NCBI GenBank assembly: GCA_026214975.1
Contig: JAOBSW010000635.1
Coordinates: forward strand, 1-64,000
Length of the DNA stretch: 64,000 nucleotides
DNA from: Gentiana macrophylla
Taxonomy: Eukaryota > Streptophyta > Magnoliopsida > Gentianales > Gentianaceae
Direction of reading: 5' to 3'
A program made the position numbers and the translations under genes. Below the pieces are notes generated by a model. It saw only the letters and a program-made list of their open reading frames with translations, ran no database searches and was not told the origin of the DNA. Shown here piece by piece: positions 37,301-48,520 of the stretch (position 1 is its first letter; each line of letters begins with the position of its first letter).

Positions 37301-38137
37301 AAGGAGGATTGTCATGACACTTTAATCGCAATCAGGAAGACATCCATAGAAACAGACACAAGAAAAACTGAGACTCAAGAACGTCTGGTGAATATAGTCC
37401 CAAATGTGCATGACAGAATGCTTCTACTGGAAAATGCTATGATAGACTCAGTAGTCGGACAAACCATATTGGCATCAAATCAGTAGTACTTAAATTTCTA
37501 CATCATTAGCTTAATCAATAAAGATGATGCCAGTAAGGGGGGAAGTCTGGAGCTCTTAAAAGTCAATGCAGTTGACCTGCCCCAAGTTCTTGAAAGCATT
37601 GATGATAAAATGGTTGAACTAAAGAAATCCAGAGGAGATTTTACTGCTGAAGAAACGGAGCTAATTTCATCGTTCTCAGAACCAACTGAGAAAAGACTTG
37701 GCCTTGATTCACAGCTTTACAACCTCTTCAAAGAATTGCCTAAAAATGAAGAAGAATCGAGAGAACAAGCAATGGAAAGATTTTTAATTTGTCAAAAGGT
37801 TCTAGTGCACTATTGGAATAAGCTAACCAAATGGGAGAAAAATGGTAGTCTAGACAATGCTTCAAAAATGGTTGAGAAGACTGAACCTGGGTATGTTCTA
37901 GATTTGCTAAACACTGGCATAAGCAAAAGATTAAGAAGGGTTGTGTTCTTATTTGCTGTATTATTCAAAAGAAAGTTTTTCAGCAAACACAACATGGCAG
38001 ATTCATGGAACATATGGGCTAATATTCATAGAATCGAAAGCACTGCAAAAAATACTGCCATGAGAGAACGTGCTGAGATCTATGACAGCAAATCTAGTGA
38101 AGCTAATCAAGGGAAAGGAAAAGAAATTATAAACTAA
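34398..38137 (+). pseudogene. Long ORF2 of element A2
   Basis: About 1240 codons from MNFTRVESGMIISLDQYVAR to the end GKGKEIIN. The first part (34398-35190) is one frame and the rest mostly another, with the shift between about 35150 and 35290. N-terminal pattern: IGNFYEFGSK, ITQINGKEIKVTEDLIADIF, then LLYFIWFEEDFNWQRYILDQ, matching ORF2 of A1 and B. Then Lys/Pro/Glu-rich linker, an acidic region with a duplicated module (35811-36060 and 36068-36320), and Lys/Glu-rich coiled coils (37000-37480). A C-terminal domain (37610-38060) has LYNLFKELPKNEEE and WNIWANIHRIES. Internal stops include TAG at 34518, 35636 and 36095. It is larger than ORF2 of A1, though the LTR family is the same. Confidence 0.7.
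35811..36320 (+). repeat. Tandem duplication inside ORF2 of A2
   Basis: Two copies, about 257 bases apart, encode ELVADEP, AAESRKN, EIEPAAETVPE and FAPIPEIEA. Copy 1 reads GAGCCTCAGGCA where copy 2 reads GAGCCTTAGGCA, giving a stop. Confidence 0.9.
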
Positions 38138-38298
38138 TTTTCTTTTCATGTATTGTATTTTAATACTCTGTGTTGTAACTCAGTACCATCAATAAAATAC
38201 TCAGTTTCTCAGTTCTTTGTGTTCAATTATTTTATTTTGTCCATATCCTTTTGCATTGCTTTTAAGGAGGGTTTTGACATCATCAGAAAGGAGGAAAT
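38138..38298 (+). other. 3' untranslated part and polypurine tract of A2
   Basis: Non-coding; ends AGAAAGGAGGAAAT before the LTR. Confidence 0.75.
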
Positions 38299-40112
38299 TG
38301 TTGGAAATATAATTTATGTTTTAATGATGATTCATCCGTTACTCTGTTATTGTTTTTAAACTCCATTGATGAAGTGTCATAACTAGCTGTTATAGTGCAA
38401 AGCAAAAAGATGTCTAGAAACCAATGTATAGGTTTTTAATAGAGTCTGATAATCGTATAAGTAAATCAGACAAGCACTGTAATAGTTCTAGGATTAGAAC
38501 TGAGAAAACGAGAAACCGACTTGATGTTACTTAGATTGCTGAGTTTACAACTGATGATATAAAACTGACTCGGAGTACACAATTGAAGAAATGAAGAAGT
38601 TAAGTTCGTTGAGGGACACATACTCGATTGACATACCAATAAGCCTGAGGGTACAAACTCAGTGGATGAAGAACAGAGGGTCCAAACTCAGTTATTGATG
38701 ATTGAAGAACTGAGGGTTCAAACTCAGTTATGGAAGATAAAGCTGAGACTGTAAAGTTAGAATTCAGGAAAGTTTGTGATGACTTGAACTGACTTTATGG
38801 ATCCGGAAAGAAGACCTAAGATATATATAAGGACAATGATATCTTAGCTGATTTATGAGTTATGATGTACTCTGATTAAGTCAATAGTAATCAGATGAAA
38901 AATGGAGAACAGAGTTTTTTAAGAAGAGTAGAAACTCAGTTAATGCTTCTAAGCAGAAAAATGACTAAATCAATAAGACCAGTTTTCATGCTGAGTTCAA
39001 AGAAAGAATAACTGAAGAAGAGCTGCCCGTTATAAAGCAAGCAATTTTATTGGATGCAAAGAAATGTCAGAAAGGACACTAACATTCCTCAGGACAAGCA
39101 GGACCACTAATGGATACAAGAATTAAATTTTCAAACGTTCAAATTCTTCTAACCGTTGGAGAAACCCCTATAAATAGGTTACTTCTATCTCCAAAAGAAG
39201 TGCGGAGTTCTAAGATAAATTGCATTCAAGTGAGGGGAAAGTCGATCATGAAGAACTCCTGATGTGTACTTTATTGCAAGATCAAGAAATCTTCAAGTGT
39301 TCATAAGGATTCAAAGAAAGATCAAGATCATTCATTTGAAGAGAAACAAAACTGAGCATATATCATATACATCTAGAAAAAGAAGCTCGAAACACAAATT
39401 GAATCATTGTCATTGATTCAAGTCTCAACTTTGATTTTATCAAAGGTTTCGACTGTGAAAAACCAAAAAGGAGTGAAGGGCAGTTGAGTGCAGTTAGGAA
39501 AACTGTGTTTGCGTAGAGCTGATGAAGAGGCAATCCTACCTTCTAAGGACCATTGTAGCGAGCTTATTTCAAACAACAATTCTACCAGTTCAAGACAGAA
39601 GCTGAAAGATTGTGAAGCTAGTGATTAGTGAAGGACAATCAGTGTTTAAATTTACTTTGTGTCTTGTAACTTTAAACCTCAAGAACATAGTGAATTTGGC
39701 CCCCTACATCACAGAAGAAGAGAGGAGTGAAAGAATTACACCACCTGGAACCTCTATAATTTCTGTCTTATTTACTTACTTACTTTATGCATTTAATTAC
39801 TGCATCTAAGTTTATATTGCACCTAATCACACACTTAGCAAACATAGGAAACTGAGTCAGCTCTACATTGCATTTCATCTAGACAAACTAATTAACTGTA
39901 GTTTTCATAAAGGCTTACCTTAATCCACTGCCGGTTAACTCAGTTAAGGATAAGTCAGTTCTGACTTATACTCAGCTAATTTAGCTTAACTCCACAAAAG
40001 TTTCAAGCTGAACTCAATCTGTTCAAGATTTAGTTTCCTGTCAATTTTTTGGGACAAGTTTATTCACCCCCCCCCCCTTTAAACATATGTTATCCTTTCC
40101 AAGGGACCTACA
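38299..40112 (+). repeat. 3' LTR of element A2
   Basis: TGTTGGAAATATAATTTATG ... GGGACCTACA, 1814 bp. TATA box CTATAAATAG at about 39168-39177; C-run at about 40067-40076. Confidence 0.95.
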
Positions 40113-40117
40113 GTGTT

Positions 40118-40266
40118 TAATGCGTTAACGATGGATATGAGTGGCATGATCTTGATCTCGACTTTGTGAAGCATAGTTGTTTTTAATTAACTTGTATACT
40201 GATCATAATGTTATGTTCTTTTTCACCTTTTTGCTAGGGACGATTAAAAGCTAAGTGGGGGGTAGT
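40118..40266 (+). other. End of the Athila-like interior with polypurine tract
   Basis: AAGCTAAGTGGGGGGTAGT lies immediately before the 3' LTR. Confidence 0.8.
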
Positions 40267-41663
40267 TGATAACGCTCTAAATGGTACCATTAATTATACC
40301 TTTATTCACCCTGAATTCTACTCGAGAGAGGATAGATAGGCTCGTTATTATGTGGAATATATATTAAATGCTATGTGAATGTTTCCAGGATCGTAATTCT
40401 GCATCTATACTCTTTTCTAGAGGTTTTGGTACTGTTTTGTGTCATTTTGTGTGTTTTATAGGATGTACCGAATCTGGAGCAATGGAGAATGGATCTGGAC
40501 CAAAGGAAATATATTGGGCCGAGTAATTAAATTCCAAGAAGAAGTCTGCTGAAGAAAAAGAGGAAAAGTCAGCCCGGTTTACCGTGGGCTAAGTCCGGTA
40601 AACCGAGGACTTTTTGGACACGAAATCAATTCTTCCGCATTGACTAGGTCGGTCATGGTTTTCTATGAGTCTTAAGTCGGCTGTTGTATCTATATAAGGC
40701 CGCATTAATAGATTATTGCATAAGTCTTCATAGGTTGATAATAAGGTTTTATATACATTATACAATTTAATGAAATAAAGTTATTACAGGCATTTGAGGA
40801 GTTATTTCTGGTTTTCTCCCTTTCTCTACCATCTCTAGCTTGAGTAGATCGAGCTAGATCTCCATTGTTGAAGGTATGAAGCTTTGAACGTTCCTTTTTG
40901 TCTTACATATGGTAGATCTGTTTTTATTTATGTGTTTTAGTTAATTTGCATGTTTAACGACCCCATGATTTACTTATATTAATCATATTTGAACAATGTA
41001 GATCCAGAAATAGGAAAAGCTGACCCCGGTAAACCGGCGGTCTATACCGGTTTACCGAGGCAATAATTAGAAAACCTAAATTTGGGATTCACTACAGCTA
41101 CATTGATGGACAGGTTTAAATAATAGTAGCATTAAATACGAATAGTGAAGTGTTAGTTTGGATATAGTCCGATGGACCAGAACGCGTCTTGATCGGTGTG
41201 GGACAATTTGTCTAGGCGAGTTAGGGGTATGAGTTAGCGCTCGATATCAGAAATTCTAGTTCTTTATGTGTATGGGCTATTGCGGACCAATTAAGGAGGG
41301 TAGCTTGCGTATTGATTGCATACTACAATTTTCGGAGAAGATAGGGTTAGGAGTTGCACCCGTAGCTGATAATTAAATCAAAAGCTCGCTCGATTAATTT
41401 AAGGAAATTATGTGGGTAAGTAAACATAACGATTAACTAGACCAAGTTAGTAGATCGGTGAGAAGAGGGGGAGAAATACCAAATTCTTTTATGTTTATTA
41501 TTGGTCAATGACCGCCTATATGTCGCTTCTTAATTAGGTTAGAATCGTTTATACTTAAAGTTGCATCGTCTTTGTGGGATCGACCTTCACTCGCATTTAC
41601 TATACTACGATGTACCTAGTATTCTTGCTAGTAATATCGACGTTAGTGACTCACACGTGATGA
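40267..41663 (+). repeat. 3' LTR of the Athila-like element
   Basis: TGATAACGCTCTAAATGG ... CACACGTGATGA, 1397 bp. About 93% like the 5' LTR in the first 160 bases by eye; a deletion of about 40 bases near 41119 explains most of the length difference. Confidence 0.9.
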
Positions 41664-42863
41664 ATTATGCACACACAATTTACGAATATAGTGCAGTAAC
41701 TAAATGCTATAAAGTAAAGTGCAATAAATAAATGAACACAAAGAATTGTAGTGGTTCAGGGTGGTGTAATCCCTTAATCCCCTCTTCTCATGTGATGATT
41801 GGAGGATTTCACGATTGTCTTTCACTAATACAATAGTAAGATTTTCCTTGGATACATAAGCTTCACAATCTCCAAGACTATCACTTCCTGGCTACAAAAG
41901 CTTCAGTGACTTAGTCTTCAACACTGCTCATTGGGAACAAATCCTTCAGCAGCTATCACAAAGGGTGCAACTCCTTCTTAGATTTCTATGATTCAATTGC
42001 TTGACTGAGGTGTGAATTGAACTTTTTTCTCTGAATGCTGAGTTGATCACTAGATGTGTTCTTTTAGATTCAAGAGAAGGCTTATGATTGTGACAGATTT
42101 TCAGTTCTTTTTCATTGTATATTTCTTGTCTTTGTTTTTCTATCAATGCCTTCTATTTATAGCCTTGATAATCCTTGATTTGAATTTCTGTCTGTTGGCT
42201 TTTTAATGTGGAGAATAATCCTTGATTTAATTCTTGATTCCTTCTGATTCAATTCTCCTTGATTTCAGTGATCCAGATTTTATTCAAAAGTCCCTCATAA
42301 AATCCGTCGTTGATTGATTCTGCATTAATTGCTTGGTATTTCATTAATTCCTCATTGCAGATGGAAACTTTGATTTTTCCATTTTAAATGTCCCTTTACC
42401 GGTGGAATGAATCTTCATCCTTTACTGTTTCTTCACTGATTCTTCTACTCAGCTGGTAGAGCTTTTGTTTCGCCGTATTGCTCTTTCCTTTATTTTTCTT
42501 GATTTTCAAGAGAACTTGTACTTCCCTGATCCTTGATTTGTGTCAGATCAGTGTACACCATATTCAAACATTTGATTTTATCACTTGTAGTACAACTTAG
42601 ACTTATCCAAGGTCATCATAGATTTCCCTAGTCATAAGTCAGTCCATTAGTCTTCCTTCTTCTCTGCAGGTACTTGGTTGTCTTCACTTCACCGATATCC
42701 TGTCTTACTTTTCCATCCTACCAACTAGTACAATACTTGTCCGACTAAACTTATACAACATGTCAGACTCTAAGTAAAGACTTATACTGAGATTTCTAAC
42801 TTATTTCAGTTTGCTAGAACAGCTAGTATGGCCATCATCCAAACAAATAAAATGTTCCTAACA

Positions 42864-43029
42864 ATTTCCCCTTTTTTGATGATGCCAAAACCCTCATAAG
42901 TCTGAACATAAGTAAACATAATTCATATGTTAAGAACTCACAATTTTTATTCATCCATGGAGGGCATAAAAATTATTCAAAAGAAGACAAAACAAGAAAA
43001 TCATTTCAGTTAAGTCTACTTGTTTTCTC
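42864..43029 (-). other. Polypurine tract and 3' untranslated part of element B
   Basis: On the minus strand AAAAAAGGGGAAAT directly before the 3' LTR (42864-42877). The rest is non-coding. Confidence 0.75.
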
Positions 43030-44773
43030 TAAACCTGATGCCTTTTCTGTTACTTGTCTTGCCCTTGCCCTTGGAGCTTTCAGGCTTATTGATACCTTCC
43101 TCCTTTTTGTAGCATCAAACCTTTCTTCCAGAATCTTGTTGGTTGCTTCAGATACTTGAATGAGAGTTGCTTTGTGGAGTGATCCAAGATACTATCCATG
43201 GTCTGAATTTTATGAGTGGGCTCATTCAGAGTGTCCACCATGGGGTTGAGTTTGCCAACAAGTGTCTTTGCTAAGAATTACAATTTTTCTTGGACATGGT
43301 GGGGGATGAGGGATGACAGTTGGCATAGCACATCCCCTTGTCTTTCCATCACAGCATCCTGAACCTTGATGTGACTCATTTGTGCCTCAATCTCCATGGA
43401 GGTGTATTTGATTCTCAAAGCAGTTTTGAGATTCTCTCTGCTAAGATTTTGTCTTTCCATGTCCACAATCAGTGAATTGATATCCAGATTGAAAGCTCTG
43501 TCTGGATCTTCCAGTGCTGGTGTAGATGCATCAGCTGGTTCCTCTTCTTCTTCCTATTTTTCTTTTTCTTCAATCTCTTGATCAGATAGAGATTGTTGAG
43601 ATTGCCTTGTATCTCTAAGTCTTGGTAAGGACTATGCTACTTCTTCTTGTACTAGAGTCTCAACTCCTTCCACGGCTATTCCCCCTTGGTCAATGTTGAG
43701 GGTCCTTTCAGGATCAGCTTAGTGAGTTTCCTCAGCTGGTTCACTCAGTTGTTTTTCTTCAAGAGACTTTCTCCTTTGAATAACATCATGAAGCGTCAAG
43801 TTATCATCAGAATCCTCATCCTTGTCCGGATTATCATCTCCATTTTCCTATTCTTCTTCTGTCTATTCTTCTTGTTCTGGTTGTTCCTCATCTTCATCTA
43901 TCAACTGCCCAAATGATCCTTATCCAAATTTCTTTGAACCTTTTGCTTCTTCTTTTGACCAGTAGTTTTCTATTGAATTGTTTTATTTTTCCTCCACCTT
44001 TCAACTTTGACTGTTTAACATAGGTAAACATGACTTTGTAGTCATGTAACCGGTGAGATGCCACAATAGGGACATTTAGGCATTTCTCAGATAGTGAAGT
44101 TTGATACCATAGGACTTCCTTACCCAGAAGATCCACTTTTTCTTCTTTCTTGATGCTATCCCTTTCCCAGCGGCTGAGCACTCTCCTTGAATCTGTTCCT
44201 TGATGCGCCTGAAGATTTATGTTGCCCAATTAAACTTCAAGCCATTGTAGATAATGCCCATAACTTGCATTCTAGCCTCTGTCATGACATTTATGGCTCC
44301 CAGCTTTCCTTTAAGATTCTTCCCAATTACAACACTAAACTCATTGAACGGATTCTTTAGGGCAGATCTACGACAGTTGAACTCTTTAATTCCTAGGGTA
44401 GCTGCTTTAGTAATCTCCAACCAGAATTTATCAATGTCTTGTAGGACGAGCCCTACTTCTTCATGTCCTTCATTTGAGAGTTCAAGGTGATGGTGAATCA
44501 CCTTTTCTGTTGTCACCACTTATGTTCCATTGACGGATGCAACAATCTTGTCTTCTCCTTCATCTCCTTCAAGGAGGCCCAAGACATAATTGGCGGTTTT
44601 CCAAATGGATATGAGACTTTCATAACAAATTCCATTGATTGAAGGGTTGAGAAAGGTCATCAACCCAAGATTGACACAGCCATCTGCCAATCTTTTTGAT
44701 TGCTCATCATCTTCACATACTCTCAAGTAGTGTATAGATTGGAAAAAGGATCATGTTTAAATCGATTTTTCAT
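43030..44773 (-). pseudogene. ORF2 of element B
   Basis: Minus-strand ORF downstream of pol, starting MKNRFKHDPFSN at 44773 and then shifted in frame. Open pieces: 44520-44726, 44217-44519, 43894-44229 and 43278-43466. The pattern SIWKTANYVLG, then VTTEKVIHHHLEL, then NGLKFNWAT corresponds to FWENMHLV, VIRSLFAF and FNWAGYV of A1. The middle contains LKGKLGAINVMTEARMQVMG. The C-terminal part is Glu/Gln-rich. It resembles the env-like ORF position of SIRE-type copia; function unknown. At least four frame breaks. Confidence 0.7.
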
Positions 44774-45397
44774 AGTGATTTCAAGATTTGGTTTTTGATG
44801 AGGATAAAGCAATAGCCTTAGAGATTCTTGAAAGGGTTTATGAAATGCAAAGATAGCGTAGAAACTTTCTGTAAACCTCTAAGAATTGTTTATGGAGGAG
44901 AATTTTTTATAGTGTGAATGTGGTTGAATATGGAAGGATTTTGTGGGGTAATGGCGTGATTTTGGGTGTATAAAACACGGTTTTTGAGTGTAGTAGGGTA
45001 GTGGATTGAGGTATGTAATGATAAATCCCGGGAATCGAGGCGTTGCAATCATTCAAAATAACTTCCACGATATAAAATTAGACTCCACATGGGTAATCTA
45101 CCATAAAACAATTCTCCATAAACCCTCTAATCTTTCACATGTATAAAAGTGATTTTGAACACACTTTAGTTTGCTGTTTTCTCCAAAGTATTCAGCGGTG
45201 TAGTAACTTGGCTGGTCACTAAGTTGGTATAGTGACTTTTTTATTGAGCTGTTGCATAAAACTGTTCCTAGCAATCAGTGAAGTGGACTTCGCTGGTTAC
45301 CAGTGCCTTACCTGCCAACTGCGCTCACCCAAAATGGCAAAGGTTCAGTCAGATGGTGAAGTCATTCCACTGATTACTCCAGTTACCTACTTTTTAC
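44774..45397 (-). other. Spacer between pol and ORF2 of element B
   Basis: No gene. The minus strand has ACTATAAAAAATT at 44901-44913, about 130 bases before the ORF2 start. Confidence 0.6.
44901..44913 (-). promoter_or_regulatory. TATA-like box upstream of ORF2 (B)
   Basis: Minus-strand ACTATAAAAAATT within CACACTATAAAAAATTCTCC. Position matches that in A1 and A2. Confidence 0.45.
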
Positions 45398-48300
45398 TTA
45401 ATCAATGCCAATCATTCCCAACTCAGTTCTCAACTTACAATATCTTTCATGACTGAGTGGTTTTGTGAAAATATCATCCAATTGATCTTCAATAGATATG
45501 TATTTCAAGATAACATCTCATTTCTCCACATGATCTCTGATAAAATGATGTCTTACATCAATATACTTTGTTCTTGAGTGAAGTACAAGATTTTTTTGTG
45601 ATTGATATTGCCCTTGTTTTGGAAAACATAGTTGGAATTGTGTTCTCTTCTATGTCATAGTCTCTTAGTTGTTGTCTGATCCATAATACTTGTGCGCAGC
45701 AGCTGCCTACCGCTATACATTCTGCATCAGTTGTTGGCATGTATATAGAATTTTGCTTTTTACTAAACCATGAAACTTGTCTGCTACCTAGGCATCTACC
45801 AAGTTCTTGAAGTGCTTTTCCTATCAATCTTACATCCAGCATAGTCTGAATCTGAATAGGATATCAATTTGAATCCTCCATCTTTTCTATACCAAATTCC
45901 CACATGAATTGTGTGTTTTAGATAATTGATGATTCTCTTAGCTGCTAGCAAATGAGATTCCTTTGGTTGAGCTTGAAATATTGCACAAACTCCTACTACA
46001 AGTGCTACATCAGGTCTGCTTGCAGTTATATAGCGTAGAGATCCAATGATTCCTCTATACAACTTTTGATCAACATCTTTGCCATTTTCATCTTTTCCCA
46101 GAATGACTCTTGCACACATTGGTGTATCTGATGTGCCACTTGTATACATACCATAATTGTGCATTAAGTCCTTTGTATACTTGGCTTGGTTAATAAAAAT
46201 GTCATCTTCCATTTGTTTCACTTGTAAACCAAGAAAGTAGTTGAGTTCTCCCATCATACTCATTTGAAATTTACTTTTCATCGGATTTGCAAATTTCTCA
46301 CATAGCTTTTCATCTTCTGATCTAAAGATGATATCATCAACATAGATCTGAACTAGCAAGGTGCTTGCTCCTTCATCTATCTTGAAGAGAGTCTTGTCAA
46401 TAATTCTTTTGCTGAATCCGTTGTTGATTAAGAATTCTGATAGTGTCTCATACCAGGCTCTGGGTGCCTGTTTGAGTCCATATAGTGCCTTTTTGAGCTT
46501 GTATACTTTGTCTTCCTTCCCTTTGAGTTGGAAACTAGGTGGTTGTTCCACAAAAACTTTTTCTTCCAATAGTCCATTTAGAAATGCACTCTTGACATTC
46601 ATTTGATGTACATTGAAATCCTTGAGTGCTGCAAAGGCTAGTAAGAGTCTGATTGCCTCTAATCTAGAAATTGGTGAAAAGGTTTCATCATAATCTATTC
46701 CTTCTTCTTGAGAATATCCTTTTGCAACTAGCCTTGCTTTATTTTTGACAGCAGTTCCTTGCTGATCCATCTTGTTCCTGAATACCTATTTTGTTCCAAT
46801 GATGTTTGCTATATCTGATCTGTCAACAAGTTCCTAGACCTCATTTCTCTCAAATTCATGAGATCTTCTTGCATGGCTGTGATCCAATCAGTATCTTGGA
46901 TTGCATCATCTATTGTTTTAGGTTCCACCTGTGCTAGAAAACAACTTAGCATGCTCTCCAATTGTCTTCTGGTTCTGACTCCTGTATGAACATCTCCAAT
47001 GACTTGAACTTCAGGATAATCTCTTAGCCAGTTTAAATCAAGCTAGAGTTGCTCTTGATCTGGTTCGTCCACAGCTCCTGCTTGTGCATCAGCTTCATGA
47101 TCTTGTGTTGGTGCTTTTGTTGTTGCACTAGCTGGTACTTCATCTTGATTACCAAAAGTGTGGTCCAGAATAGTAGCTCGTACCATTGTATTCATGTATA
47201 CTTGTCCATGTGTGGCTTCTTCTTCAAAGGTGTGTAAGCCTTCACCATTGATGTTTGGTTCATCAAAAACTACGTGAATTGATTCTTCAATCACCAAGGT
47301 CCTTTTGTTGAGCACTTTGAATGCTTTGCTAGTGTCTAAATATCCCATGAAGATTTCTTCTTCAGCCTTTTCATCATATTTGTGCAGGTGATTCTTGTTC
47401 AAAACAAAACATTTCGATCCAAACAATTGTAAATGAGAAATGTTAGGTTGTCTTCCATTCCAAATTTCATATGGGTTTTTCCATGATGTTTGTTGATGAT
47501 AGATCTATTTTGAGTATAGAATGTTGTGCTTGCTGCTTCAGCCAAAAATCTTTTTGGTAGGCATGCTTCTGCAATCAAGGTTCTAACAGCTTCCTTGAGT
47601 GTTCTGTTTCTTTTTTCTGCTACACCATTTTGCTGTGCAGTGCCTGTTGCTGATAGTTGATGTTGTACTCCATTTTCTTAACAAAAGGTTATGATTACTT
47701 CATTCAGAAATTATGTTCCTCTGTCTGATCTTATCTTGATGAACTTCAACTCCTTTTCATTTTGAATTCTTCTCAGTAGATCTGGGAGCTTCTTGATTGT
47801 ATCTCTTTTCTTGTTCATGAAGATGGTCCATATGAATTTTGAAAAGTCATCAAGCACTACTAAAGTGCATTTCTTCCCACTTACACTCATAGGTGTAACT
47901 AGTCCAAAAATATCCATATGAAGTAGATGTAGAATCCTTATGGTTGATTGTTGTGGCTTTGACTTGAAAGAGCTTTTAACCTGCTTTCCTTTCTGACATG
48001 CATCACAGAGACTTTCTTTCTTGAAAGTGATGTCTAGAAGGCCTTCAACTAGCTTTTTCTTTGACAATTTGTTGATTGTCTTGAAATTTAGATGATTTAT
48101 TCTTCTATGCCAGATCCAACTGGTTGATTGCTTATTCTTGACAATAAGGCAAGTTTTTGCTTTTGCTGTCTTCCAATCTATAACATACATGTTGTCTTCT
48201 CTCTTTCCTGCATGAACTACTGTGCTGGTTTGATTGTGAACCACTTTGCATCCTTCTTTTCTGAATTGCACATTGCATTCATTGTCACTGAACTGACTGA

Positions 48301-48520
48301 TGCTTAAAAGATTGAAATTCAGTCCTTTAACATATGCCATATTCTGAATCTTCATATTGTTCTTCAGCATGATGCCTTCCCCCTTAATTTTACCGGGGTT
48401 TTATTTACCTTTAAATGTAACTTTGGGTCCATAAAAAGCTTTAAAGTCAGTCAACCATCCTCTCTTTCATGTCATATGTCTGGAACATCCACTGTCTGTG
48501 TACCAGACATCCTACCAAAC
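45398..48520 (-). pseudogene. Element B pol: protease, integrase, RT, RNase H
   Basis: Copia pol on the minus strand. Protease: WYTDSGCSRHMT then a TGA (48478-48515). Integrase 47430-48370: HRRINHLNFKTINKL with CDACQKGK (HHCC zinc finger), MDIFG, RSDRG and QNGVAEKRN carry the D, D and E positions. Linker 47043-47426. RT 45800-46770: YVDDIIF is intact, but motif A reads [12 protein letters not shown], so the catalytic Asp of copia MDVK is Asn. RNase H 45400-45840 keeps DAECIAVGSCC and ends with DDIFTKPLSHERY; stop at 45398. Frame breaks occur between protease and integrase, within integrase (near 47715 and 47430), before RT (46780), and in RNase H (45800-45842). Confidence 0.9.

Larger units (their letters stand above)
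30772..40112 (+). mobile_element. Copia element A2, non-autonomous, no pol
   Basis: Two LTRs (30772-32593 and 38299-40112) of family A flank a 5.7-kb interior. Perfect target duplication GTGTT (30767-30771, 40113-40117). The interior has a gag fragment and a long ORF2 but no protease, integrase, RT or RNase H. By eye the first 200 bases of the LTRs are about 91-93% alike. Confidence 0.95.
24700..41663 (+). mobile_element. Athila-like gypsy element, non-autonomous, with nested A2
   Basis: LTRs 24700-26135 and 40267-41663, a tRNA-Asp primer site, a protease remnant, an env-like ORF and a polypurine tract. Target duplication ATTAT (24695-24699 and 41664-41668). Net length without A2 is about 7.6 kb. 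gag, RT and integrase are absent. The motif ACATTGAGGACAATGTTT at about 30026-30043 is a familiar landmark of Athila 3' regions. Confidence 0.9.
24563..42863 (-). repeat. 3' LTR of element B, split by the Athila-like element
   Basis: Left part 24563-24699 (TGTTGGTCCCAGAGAAGG), right part 41669-42863 ending TAAAATGTTCCTAACA. The two parts join as in the 5' LTR at 50843-50847, where the uninterrupted sequence reads AAAGTAGATTATGCACACAC. Net length about 1.33 kb versus 1.37 kb for the 5' LTR. The TATA box (minus strand CTATAAATAG) is at about 42153-42162. Confidence 0.9.
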
